A DNA stretch of 64,000 bases from Cucumis sativus (taxonomy: Eukaryota > Streptophyta > Magnoliopsida > Cucurbitales > Cucurbitaceae), in the NCBI RefSeq assembly GCF_000004075.3, contig NC_026656.2, positions 20,966,607 to 21,030,606 of the forward strand. The letters are read 5' to 3'. This document shows positions 47,101 to 57,239 of this stretch, one piece after another. The number at the start of each line of letters is the position of its first letter. Positions within the stretch are counted from its first letter, which is position 1. Both the position numbers and the translations under genes were made by a program. The notes under the pieces were generated by a model. It had not been told where the DNA came from. It did no database searches and saw only the letters and a program-made list of their open reading frames with translations.

Positions 47101-48341
47101 CTGGGTATTGGAGGCTTCAGTATGGGTGCTGCAACTGCAATTTACTCTGCATCATGCCGTATTCTTGGGCAATATGGAAATGGAAACCTATACCCCATTA
47201 ACCTAAGTGCAGTTGTTGGGCTTAGTGGCTGGCTTCCTTGTTCAAGGTTTTACTTTTGTTATTTGAACTGTAAAGAGGCAGAAACACACAGTACAGCCTA
47301 CATAAGTGGTATTTATTGATTAAGTACACTTATTTTTTTTCATTAAATGCTTTTTGTTGTAGATCTTTGAGGAACCAGATCAATGTGTCACATGAAGCTG
47401 CAAGGCGGGCTGCGTGTCTACCCATTTTACTCTGTCATGGTTCAGGTACTTGTATTGTTTTTGTATGTTGATAGAAAGATAGTTACCCACAATGGATGCC
47501 GACTGAGCACCACATCCCACTTGCTGATCCATTCATTTTTATATGTCGTAATTTATCACTGATTTGTTTGCAATGCTTTTCATCACCGTTCTTGTGAGAA
47601 AAATGATTTCTCTCAGTTCCCTTAATCCTACTGACTGCTTATGGACGTGGCAGCAAACCAATTTATTTAGCTTCTCGCCTTTCAGGTTGCACAGCCATTA
47701 TTCCAAAAAACATCTAGGCTTCTGGATGCTGGTTTAAAAGCCTTTAGTTTATGCAAGTCACTTAGCCATAGGAATCTTGAGATTTTCAGTGACTTAACTC
47801 AAAAGTGTTTAAGAGAATGATTTTTGAGATTGTAATGATGGATGCAAGACTCAATTGTTTTTCTCCATCGACCAAAAGTAACTCTAACCCATCAGATCAA
47901 CATTACCTGTCTTTCCAAATGCCCATGCTTAATTTTTTGCTTTTATTTACATTCCAATCAAGTTGGAACTGCTGCTGGATTGAAGTGTCCTATATCAAGT
48001 GAATTTTATTCAAGGTACACTTAATTACCATGAGAATCAGTTTCATATTACATGCTGTTGGTTACAGGTGATGATGTCGTTGCTTACAAACATGGCGAGA
48101 AATCTGCACATACTTTAAGCTCAGCTGGATTTAGAAATCTAACATTTAAAACCTATAATGGGTATGTTAGTATCTTGCTTTCTAGTGCTTCTTGTTTTGT
48201 TTGTCTGATAACAAGTAACAAAAAGATGGGATCTTGCCATGCAGGCTGGGACATTACACCATTCCTGAGGAGATGAATGTTGTCTGTAATTGGCTGACAG
48301 TAATTTTGGGGCTCGATGGCTTAAGGTTAGTTGACCACTAA
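44112..48341 (+). CDS. Acyl-protein thioesterase-like serine hydrolase (LYPLA/APT family), 9 coding exons, 260 aa
   Basis: Coding exons: 44112-44142, 44262-44376, 45227-45263, 45427-45496, 46128-46232, 47096-47246, 47363-47445, 48068-48161, 48245-48341 (783 nt, all GT-AG). The alpha/beta-hydrolase fold of the APT/carboxylesterase-2 family is clear. The oxyanion-hole loop is WLHGLGDKGSSW (39-50). The nucleophile elbow is GGFSMGAA with Ser128. The catalytic acid is probably Asp199 in GSGDDVV, and the base is His232 in GLGHYT. Family enzymes cleave palmitoyl thioesters from proteins or act on lysophospholipids and short esters; the substrate here is unknown. The protein is closest to the Arabidopsis At5g20060 type, from remembered sequence. 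It has no signal peptide or membrane segment, so it is probably cytosolic. The last codons (LVDH after GLDGLR) extend slightly beyond the usual C-terminus. Confidence 0.94.
45594..45849. repeat. Tandem duplication in thioesterase intron 4
   Basis: Two units, 45594-45710 and 45737-45849, share ordered blocks: TAGGCTTG, AATAAGT, AAGTTGATTTGTT, GCTAGGAATTTTTT with TTAATCTCA, and ATTATATAA. The repeat lies between coding exons 4 and 5. Confidence 0.75.
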
Positions 48342-48799
48342 AGTTGTTACGGAGAAAAGCATGGAGATAAACGAGGAAGACCACTTTTAGGTTTGTAACA
48401 AAAATGGTAGAGATGGTTGAACGTAGGGGCGGCAGTGTGAATGGCCATAGGTATAAGTTCTTTAATTTTGGTTATTTCGTTAGTAAAGAATAAACCATTG
48501 CCTTTCTGGTTTCTGGTTTCTAGCAAATCTGATAGAGTTATTATGTATGCTTTTCTTTTTCTCTTTTGTTTTTTTAGCCTAAGTGTGGGGGTATACGAAT
48601 CTGAGAAAAAATTTCAATGTTGTAATCTAAATATAGACCCTTTTTCTAAATCTACATATGGCTACCTACTAATTACCACATATCACAGTCAAATGTGCAA
48701 TCTTCTAGTTCTTACAATTCTTGATCTTTCTTTAGTTTATTAAGTTTTTCTGTTTATATGAATGAAACATGAATGATTTATTTTGACTATTTAGTTGTT

Positions 48800-50130
48800 T
48801 TAAAAAGTTAAAACATGTTTGTTAGAAGTAGAACATATTTACATAAATAAATAAATAAATAAATAAATAAAAAATCACAAATCAATCATATAGAAAAACA
48901 AGTAAACTGTAACCTGTGTCTTTCTGTAATGTTCTTCTGTGTCAACCAATGGCTTAGGATTAGGCTCACCCACCTGCAATGTAGTTGGATCAATAATTTT
49001 GTAATGGCAAATTACTTTTGTCATTAATTTTCAATAAATATTTAATTTTACGCTTTGAAATACTCTTCTCATGTCATCAAAATTAGTTTTGTAAAGACGA
49101 GTGATATAAACTATTCTAGAAGCACTCTCCTAATCATGTACTTTCGATAGATGATGGCTATTGACTTCAAAACCACGCAAATGATAGAAGAACTAGTACT
49201 GATGCTTTACATTATGTTTATACTATAAATTTATTTATCACTTTATTTTATTTTTTCTGAAGGAATTACTAGTGCAAACTATATAATTGATCGATTTAAC
49301 TTAGGATATTAAGAAAAGAAACAGAGAACTTAGAAGTCTTTGTAAAGAAAATTAACATACAAAGAAAAGCAGAGTCCAATCTCTTGAAAAGCTAAAAAGA
49401 CGGTTGTTTTTTTCTTAGGTCAAAAGCAATAAATTGTTGAATTGATCCCAAAAAAGAAGCTAGTATTGTTCATCATTTTTCCATATGAAGCATCCAGATA
49501 ATTAGGAGAGAAAAGTGAAGAGTAAAACTTTTAAGAATCAAATCGTAGAGCATAATGAAATTGAGGCATATGAAGCATCCAATTAGTTAATAGCATACAA
49601 AAATACAGAAATATTATTCTGGCTTATGAATATGTGTTATACAAAGTGAAAGATATATTTAACCTGAAAAGCTTCTCCAAATGTTTCTTTGGTATTGCAT
49701 TCATGAAAAGATTAAGGCCTAAAATCCAAAGCAATCCTGATAGATAGATCATAGCTACATGGATACTGCATCTTCAAGTGTGTTCAAGATCAATTCACAG
49801 AGAATGTACAGAATTCAACTATCTTCCTAAATCCCAAATAGGAAAGAACATACCTCATTCTTAACCGAACTATTCAGTTTGAGGCTTCACCACTCCCTCT
49901 CCCCATGCATAATTGGGCCTTAGGGTGTGTTTTTTCAGATTTTGCCATTTTCTCTTGATTGAATAGTTTGAACTCTTTATGCTAATCTAGTCTAAATCTA
50001 CCTCTAATACATGGTAATAAACTAAGTGAAAATAAACCTAATTTCGAAGGAAAAAAAGTCAATTTTGGGCAATAATTCGTCAGAAACTCAAATATTTCGC
50101 AATTAACGTTATCATTTGAGATTATTACGT
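48800..50130. other. Intergenic region after the thioesterase gene
   Basis: A/T-rich with no recognisable gene. It starts with an (AAAT)n microsatellite at 48843-48872. Nothing else of note was seen. Confidence 0.6.
48843..48872. repeat. (AAAT)n microsatellite
   Basis: About seven AAAT/ATAA tetranucleotide units in a row, just downstream of the thioesterase gene. Confidence 0.85.
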
Positions 50131-50144
50131 CAGAAGACAGGTAC

Positions 50145-50700
50145 GGACATATAGGCCAGTTTAGTATATTGGGCTACTAATGTTTAGACTGAGATGGGCC
50201 AAGTCCAACAACAGCCAATATCAACTAATGAGGAGTTTTCGTGGCCCAGCCTAAGCCTAATCACAAACCATTTCAAAGCCCAGTTTGAATTTACAATTGT
50301 TTTTTTTTTTTTTTTAATTATAAAGCTGCAAAATCTTTTCATTTTTTATGTTTACATAAATAATTACAATATATTGGGTGATTTTTAAAACAATTGTTTT
50401 TAAAAAATATATATTTGAGTTAAAAAGGGGAAAAAAAAATGAAAGGTGAATATTATTATGAAGTGTTAATTGGAGGGAAGGGATTGAGAGATGTAAAAGA
50501 AAAGGGAAAGAAAAGGAAGGAATGAATAGTTGGGGACTTTGAGAGAATAATGTAAAAGATTTTGGAGGACTAAAAAGTAAAAGAAAAGAGGCAACTTTTA
50601 TCATTGTTATGACGTTTTAGTTTTACTCCCCATTCCTATTTCCTATATAATACATCTTCGCCACGCCACATGCCCACCTCACGTGCGTTCATCCCAACTC
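50145..50700 (+). promoter_or_regulatory. Orphan promoter-like segment
   Basis: TTGGGCTACT, GATGGGCCAAG, TGGCCCAGCC and AAGCCCAG (about 50165-50285) form a site II-type cluster. CTATATAATAC at ~50643-50653 is a good TATA box, a CACGTG lies at ~50681, and CTAACCCTAA (telo-box-like) near 50790. No coding gene follows on either strand before the LINE remnant. It may drive a non-coding transcript or be left over from a lost gene. Confidence 0.35.
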
Positions 50701-51105
50701 CCCATTTACCTTAAAAACTTTTATTTTTAAAAATTATTTTACCATACTGTTTTCTTTTTTTTTTTATCATTATTCTTCTTCTACAACTTTCTAACCCTAA
50801 TATTAGTTCGTGAATATTTTAGATCAACGATAATGTTTCTTACTCTATTCCTCAGAAGTTGTAGGTTAATATCTTTATTATATCTCATTTATTATATGAA
50901 AAATAGACATCTAAGCTAGGTAATAAAATTATTTTTTTTTAGAAAAAAAGATACGACTTGGGTCAGTGGATACACCCAAGTATTCCCACTAGGTGAACAC
51001 CCTTAAAGCATTCTCATCATTTTCCATAGTTTCATTCAAATAAGTGCAAGAAACATGATGATCCAAAAAAGGGTTAGAGATAAGTTCGAACATGAAGAGA
51101 AACAA

Positions 51106-51530
51106 CTAAACAAAATCATTACAATTTAGAGCTATAACAAAAGGAGAATAATTTGAAAAAAGTTTGTTTTTGGAAGACCAAGAGCTAAGGAAGTTGCAAA
51201 TATTCTCTCATATATTTGTAATGCTTGCACATTTGTTGTTGTAGATGATGTGGTTCCTCTCCAACCAAATACCCCAAACAGTAGCCACACCCATATTAAA
51301 AAAGATAGTGCTTTTCTTCTGCCTTGTATTGATGGAGCAAAGATTCTAGCAAAGGGTGAGACATTTCAGGCTTAGTGTGTTTCCATCCCATGTAGAGCTC
51401 AATTTTCTTCCAAAGAGTATTTGCAAAGTTGGAATGGAGGAAGAGGTGATCTACATTTTCATTATCTCTATCTCTTTGACAGAAGGTACACCAACTTGGG
51501 CTAAGAATATTTTTTCAGCCTATTCTGAAG
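51106..51530 (-). mobile_element. Decayed LINE-type reverse transcriptase C-terminus (zf-RVT region)
   Basis: Read on the minus strand, the stretch gives LSPSWCTFCQ (zinc-binding CxxC), then NVDHLFLHSNFANTLWKK, then GVATVWGIWLERNHIIYNN, then NICNFLSSWSSKNKLFSNY, before a final stop near 51106. This is the usual order at the C-terminus of plant non-LTR reverse transcriptases (zf-RVT domain followed by a short tail). The frame is broken: a TGA stands where the family has Trp after CASITNI, and at least one frameshift lies between the WKK block and the GVAT block. The 5' part with polymerase and endonuclease is missing. Confidence 0.75.
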
Positions 51531-53651
51531 TTTTTCGCAGATGAAGATACCGTCTTGAAATAACGTCTACATGAAGACTTTGCATTATTTTTAGAAAATT
51601 TTGAATTAGAACAAAGTTACTACATATCCACTCTCCCGTTAGATTATTAAATAACTACATCTTTAATTTATTTTAAATTTAGAAATAATATTTCATTGGA
51701 TTGACTTTTGAATTTCATAAGTTAATTAATATATGTTATTTCAATTTATAATTTTCTATGATAAAAAGTTAATTTATATCTCAAATCTTTTGCCAACATC
51801 ATATAAAATTTTAAACTTATATTTGTATAATTTAAACTTCAAAATTTAATAAGAAAACCAATGTAGACTTTTATTTGGTAATTTATATATGCTCTCAATT
51901 TATTTACTTAAAAGTTTAAGATCTAAGACCTAAGACCTAACAAGTGGAAGTCAATTTTAATTAAGATGAAAATAACGTTACAAGAGTTTGAATATAGAAT
52001 CTTTTTAGACAAATTACTCTGATAATATGTTAATTTACATAATTGATCCCAAAAACTTAAGCTATTGGACGGAGATAAATTTTATATTGTATCCATTCAA
52101 CAATTTCATTCAAAATCAACTCAAAATGATCTTGACATGATTTTTTTCTTCAAAAATCCACCAAAAGTAACTAGAAAAATATTATCACAAAATTCTTATA
52201 AATAAGTAGAGAAAAAGAAAAAAAAGAAAAAGAAAAACAAGAAGATAAAAAAATCATTACAAATTAATTTCTACTATTCAATTGATACTATATGTTTTCC
52301 ACTAAATTTTAGGTTAATCTCTTGTAAGGGGTGTTTTATACATGTGTTAAAGTCATATATTAATGATTTAAAAAGAAAACTTATTAGAGTTTAACTTGAT
52401 ATGTTACGAAAAAGTATAAGATTAGAGTGTGAATGTATATGGTTAGAGCGTATTTCGTACAGTAATAAATGAAAAAATGCTTACAAACCTAGTTTTATAG
52501 ACACAAAATTAAAATGGTATGAATACCCAATAGTAATGACTAAATTATAATTTAACCTAAATTATGTTTTTATAGAGACAGCTTGGTTAAAGCTTTGTTT
52601 TCTTGTTTTTCAAAATTTCAAATACGTACATACTTGGTAAGTATTTATTATTTTTCCTTCAACTCCTAAGAATCATGCATATATATATATAAAAAATAGC
52701 TTAAGAAAAAAACTTTGAAAACATAAAAAGAGTGGTTTCCGTTTCTACTTTGTTTTTTACTCTATTTTTTAAAAATATTTAAATAAAATCATTTTTTTTA
52801 AGGAAAAATTGTCAAGTGGACAAATTAGTGTTTATATTTCAAGATAAAATTAAGTGTAGAAATTCAGTGATTTTTCGTCTAGGTAAAAAAAACACATTTT
52901 ATAAAATCAATTTTGACTTATAAAATGCACTTAAAAATTAACAAATTAAAATTTGTAAATTTAAAATGGAGAGAACAAAACCATCAATTGATCATACATT
53001 TACTTTAAAATATTTTTTTAAAAATGGCTATAAATGAAACATTAACTTAACAAATACTGTCAAAATGAGCATATTATCGTCTAATACTACGTGACTTGAA
53101 TGTTGAATAATTTTCTAATATATTTGGGTAAAACGTCACGTAAATAACTAAATTGAAAGAAAAAAAAAGAAACAAAATATGAGTTTCGAATATTTAATTA
53201 GAAAATAAGAAACTACGACAACAAAGTTTATTACAAGAAAACAAGCACATCAATTTAAACTTAAATAGTTACCAAACGAAACCTAAAATTTTAATTACGT
53301 GTCATCCTACCTTCCATCTATTTCTTTTAAATTAATGAATTAAATTTTGACCAATCTCATTCTCCTTTCAATATTTTTCCATCTTCTAAAAAACAGTACA
53401 TAGTATAAACGTTCAATTTTAATTTACGTACTATCAATAAATCTTAGATTATTTTCTTTCAGTAAAATAAAATATCATTAGTGAATAAAAATTAAATTTG
53501 AGAGATGAAATTTTGAAATTGATTACAAGTAGTATGCATAGACTAAAGAAAACTAAATAAAAGTCTCAAATGATAATTTTAATTTGAACTTTTAAAAAAA
53601 CCTATATTTATACATAAATTAAAATTGTAAAAAATAAAAAGAATATTAAAA

Positions 53652-53690
53652 GGAGAGAGAGAGAGAGAGAGAGAGATAAGAGAGAGAGAG
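53652..53690. repeat. (GA)n microsatellite
   Basis: About 12 GA units, an interruption (TAA), then five more AG units. Confidence 0.9.
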
Positions 53691-53920
53691 AATACGTTAG
53701 GGTATTTGGAGTTAGGGGTGTGTCGTGGTTATGCATGGAAGCGTTTCTCCCAAAAAGAGAATCGAATCAGTACTCTTCTCCCTATTCCCTTTATTTTTGC
53801 TTTTTCTCAGTTTTGTTTCAGCTTTCCTTTACCATTCCCCAAGAAATTAAACACACACACACACTAATTTTTTCTTTTTAATACTCAATTTTTTTTTACA
53901 AAAAAGAACCCAATTCCACA

Positions 53921-53949
53921 TAATACTAATAATAATAATAATAATAATA
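53921..53949. repeat. (AAT)n microsatellite
   Basis: Nine to ten AAT/TAA trinucleotide units in gene-free DNA. Confidence 0.85.
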
Positions 53950-55377
53950 TACCCTTAATTAATTATATAAATTTAATATACCCTTTTCATAGTAAGACAA
54001 TTGTTTATTTACGACAACACTCAATATATAATTTTCATTAAGGAAGTAAATTAATTAAATGAAATTTGAAAGAAAAAAAAAGAAGAAGAGAGGAATTAAT
54101 TGGTGTTTGAAAAAGGTATATTAGAGAGGAGAAAAGAGAAAGAAAAGATGGTCAAAATTCAAAAATTTGAAACTCCTCGAAAGCTTCTTCTCTCTCCCAC
54201 CACCATCATCATCATCATCAGTTTCGACTATCTTTATCGAAACTCTCTTAACCATTTTTCTTTTAATTTTAATTTTTTTTTTTTTGCTTTGATTTTGAAG
54301 CCTTAACACTACATCTCAATCCCATCTTTCTTTTTTGAAAATATATCACTTTAATTATTTTCTAATTTATAGAATTTGTAATTTTTTAAAAACTAAAATT
54401 AACTAAGGATGTTGATGCATGTGGGGTCCTTTTCGGATGAGTTTATAGAATATTCATTTTGTCTGATAATTGAGAAAGTAGAAATTTTGTTCTTCCTTAT
54501 CCAATTTCATCAGATTCAAAATCTCCAACAAGTTGATGTGTATAATTCTGATGAATTGGAATTGTTTGTTATGAAACCTAAGGAAAATGACAATGGGAAT
54601 TGTAAAGAAAAAAGAAAGAAAAAAAACGGATGTGGTGTTTGTTTGTGTTTAATTTAATTAGCTTTTTATCCCATTTTAAATAGAGACATTTTAAAAAATA
54701 GCATAATATTAAAATTATTGGTACAATATAACAAAATATCATCCAACACTAGAGTTTAGCCTATTTAAAATTTTAGTCTATTTTATAAATAGTTTCATTA
54801 TTGTGTGCAATTTTTTATTTTATAAATTTCTCTAAAAGTAATTTAAAATTCTCTTTATCTACTTTTGTAAAATTTATAATATTAAACTCGAAATCAATAA
54901 CAAATTTTCCAATGAAAGATTATTTCAAACACACAAAGTAAAAAATAAAAAAAGCTAAATTTCAATTGATTATTTATTCAGCCTTCTATTTTTCATCTTA
55001 GTTTTTACAAACGGTGTGAGTCTCTAATTTACGTGTAATACACACATTTCATCTTAAATTTTTTTTCAAAATTGTCAAAATAAATTTAATTTAATAGTAA
55101 TGGAAAGACCTTTTTCGTTTAGAAGTCGGAGATTCAATTTTCTATCTTGTAGTGTTTGAATGAAAGAATTAAATATCCAGACACTAGATAAGAAAAGAAG
55201 TACCAAAAACTACATAAACGACCTCAAATCATCTCATGAGCTCTATCATCAACTTATGAGCTCTATCACTAAAAATTGGATGTTGAATTCTAATGGAAGA
55301 AAGTATGAAAAAAAGAAATGGAAGAAAATATGAAAAAAAGAAATGGGTAAATAATAAGAGAAAAAAAGGAATTGATT

Positions 55378-55635
55378 TATTTATATAAAAAAGGAAAAAA
55401 AAAAGACCTAAAACGGCCACTGAGTCAGTGAGTAATTGGTAAGCGAAAGGCAAAGCCAAAAACCTCGTTTTATTCTTCTCGATTTTCGAGATAAAAAAGA
55501 AAAGAAAAGAAAAGAAAAAACAAAAATCCAAGTTCTTCACCGGTATAAAAACCACCACCACCGGCTAATTCACCAGAGAAACGTGATCAAGCCATTACAA
55601 ACCAAACCGCCATCACCTTCAACTTCACGCACAAG
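55378..55635 (+). promoter_or_regulatory. Promoter and leader of the RanBP2-type zinc-finger gene
   Basis: TTATATAAAA (55381-55390) is a good TATA box. CACTGAGTCAGTG (about 55418-55430) contains TGAGTCA, a bZIP/GCN4-type site, in a near-palindrome close to the expected transcription start. A leader exon appears to end at CACAAG|GTAACC (55635/55636). It joins ATTTTCAG|CAAAAAGG (about 55720) before the start codon. Confidence 0.5.
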
Positions 55636-55750
55636 GTAACCCTTTAATTCCGTTACTCATTGTTTTTTCTTCTATTTAATCACATCCTAAATTTCCATAA
55701 ATTAACACTAAATTTTCAGCAAAAAGGAAAAGAAAAAGATCAACAACAGG

Positions 55751-56839
55751 ATGAGTCGGCCGGGCGATTGGAATTGCAGGTCTTGCAACCATCTCAACTT
55801 TCAACGGAGAGATTCGTGTCAACGATGTGGAGACCCTAGGGCCGACTTCGGCGGCGGAAGCTACGGCGGTGGAAGAGTTGGTGGTTCTTCATCCTTCGGT
55901 TTCACCACCGGCCCCGACGTCCGCCCTGGGGATTGGTACTGCACCGTCGCTAACTGTGGCGCTCATAACTTCGCTAGCCGCTCTATCTGTTTTAAGTGCG
56001 GCGCCACCAAGGATGAAACTTCCGCCGCCGCTTACGACGGCGATTTGCCCAGAATGAGAGGCTTTAACTTCGGCGGTGCCTCCAACCGTCCTGGATGGAA
56101 ATCTGGTGATTGGATCTGTGCCAGGTAGGGTTTTTCACTTTTTCTTTAAATTCCATTTCCATCCCCTCCGCTTTCATGAATTTTCTATTTTAGTCCTCAA
56201 CTTTTCAAATCTTTCCAATTTTCTCAATTTTATTTTATTTTACTATTTATTTATTTTGAAATTGATAAAATTTGAATTTTATTTATTTATTTATCTTGTT
56301 GACGCTAATTAATTAACTGCGAGCTGCTCAATCTTTCAAGTAATATACAATTCTATGATCACATTAAAATTATAATAATACATATACATATTATTATTTT
56401 GTCGTCTATGACCCTTACTTAATTAGCTTCAATCAACTTCAATAGCTCAAAATATTTGTCTATAATTTTAGCTATTGTTGTTATTATGTCGATATCTTCA
56501 TCGCTTTAATAAATTTATTGTCGTTTTCTCATCGATATCTTCGTAACTTTAACGAACTTAGATGGAATGTTAATGCATATACTTAAAGTTATATTATTTT
56601 CTTTTTATATAAAAGATTAACACTATTTATTGAATTAAAGGTTTGGACTAAGTTGCCTGTTCTTTTAGAATTTAGAAATTAAAATAAATATTTTGATAGT
56701 TTAGAAGATGACTCGTTTTAAATTTGGATGTATATGGAACGACAGATCGGATTGCAATGAGCACAACTTTGCGAGTCGAAGGGAATGCTTTAGATGCAAT
56801 GCGCCAAGGGATTCCAACAGCAAGTCACCATACTCGTAA
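55751..56839 (+). CDS. RanBP2-type (zf-RanBP) triple zinc-finger protein, 2 coding exons, 155 aa
   Basis: Coding exons are 55751-56124 and 56746-56839 (468 nt). Three RanBP2-type fingers are visible, each starting GDW. Finger 1 (5-30) has Cys 9, 12, 23 and 26. Finger 2 (60-85) has Cys 64, 69, 80 and 83. Finger 3 (119-146) has Cys 123, 128, 139 and 142. Each finger holds an NF-x2-R segment, as in RNA-binding fingers of the ZRANB2/TAF15 group. Linkers are Gly/Ser-rich. The overall match is to the small plant protein represented by Arabidopsis At2g26695 (remembered). A role in binding single-stranded RNA is likely but not shown for this gene. A leader intron lies upstream, and a further intron appears to sit in the 3' untranslated region, 2 nt after the stop codon. 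Confidence 0.93.
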
Positions 56840-57235
56840 AGGTAATTAATTAATTTCATTCAACAACATAAGCAAATTACCATATTTATAAAATTTGACC
56901 CGTTATATATATTAATAAAATTCATATTATATATATATATAAGTGGCATTTAATTATTAGTCATTCTAATATCATTATTTTGGGAATATTTTATTTTACA
57001 GGTGGTGCCAATGGAAGGAATAAATTCTAGCTAGAAAGAAGATGAGAGTTTCCCATGATACCTGGAAGGAACGTCGTCGTTTTGATTTTTCCTTTTTTTT
57101 TTTTTTGTACCCTCTCTATTTTTCAGTTTCAAAAGTGATTTAAGTGTCTCCTTTTTGACGGGGGAGCTTTAAATTTAGAAGAAGTATGAGATTTCTGCAT
57201 GCATGCAGAAAAAAAAAAAAAAAAAAAAACTTTGG
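56840..57235 (+). other. Zinc-finger gene 3' untranslated region with intron and A tract
   Basis: After the stop, AAG|GTAATT (56841/56842) and TTTTACAG|GTGG (57001/57002) mark a probable 160-nt intron. The following exon contains T-rich runs, a perfect 20-bp palindrome (57192-57211) and a 21-nt A run (57209-57229). The transcript end is not fixed. Confidence 0.5.
57192..57211. repeat. Perfect 20-bp palindrome
   Basis: TTTCTGCATGCATGCAGAAA equals its own reverse complement and holds overlapping CATGCATG (RY-type) cores. It lies in the 3' part of the zinc-finger gene, directly before a long A run. Confidence 0.95.
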
Positions 57236-57239
57236 CAGT

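Larger units (their letters stand above)
51560..55370. other. Gene-free A/T-rich region
   Basis: No recognisable gene. It contains a (GA)n tract at 53652-53690, (AC)7 at 53851-53864 and (AAT)n at 53921-53949. A frame at 54409-54657 (+) is open for 82 codons but resembles nothing I know. Confidence 0.55.

Noticed and set aside
54409..54657. 82-codon plus-strand frame ending GCGVCLCLI
   Set aside because: No family recognised, no clear promoter, and A/T-driven composition; chance openness is likely.
55229..55561. 110-codon minus-strand frame
   Set aside because: Phe/Leu/Ser-rich translation of A/T- and A-rich DNA, overlapping the promoter and leader of the zinc-finger gene.
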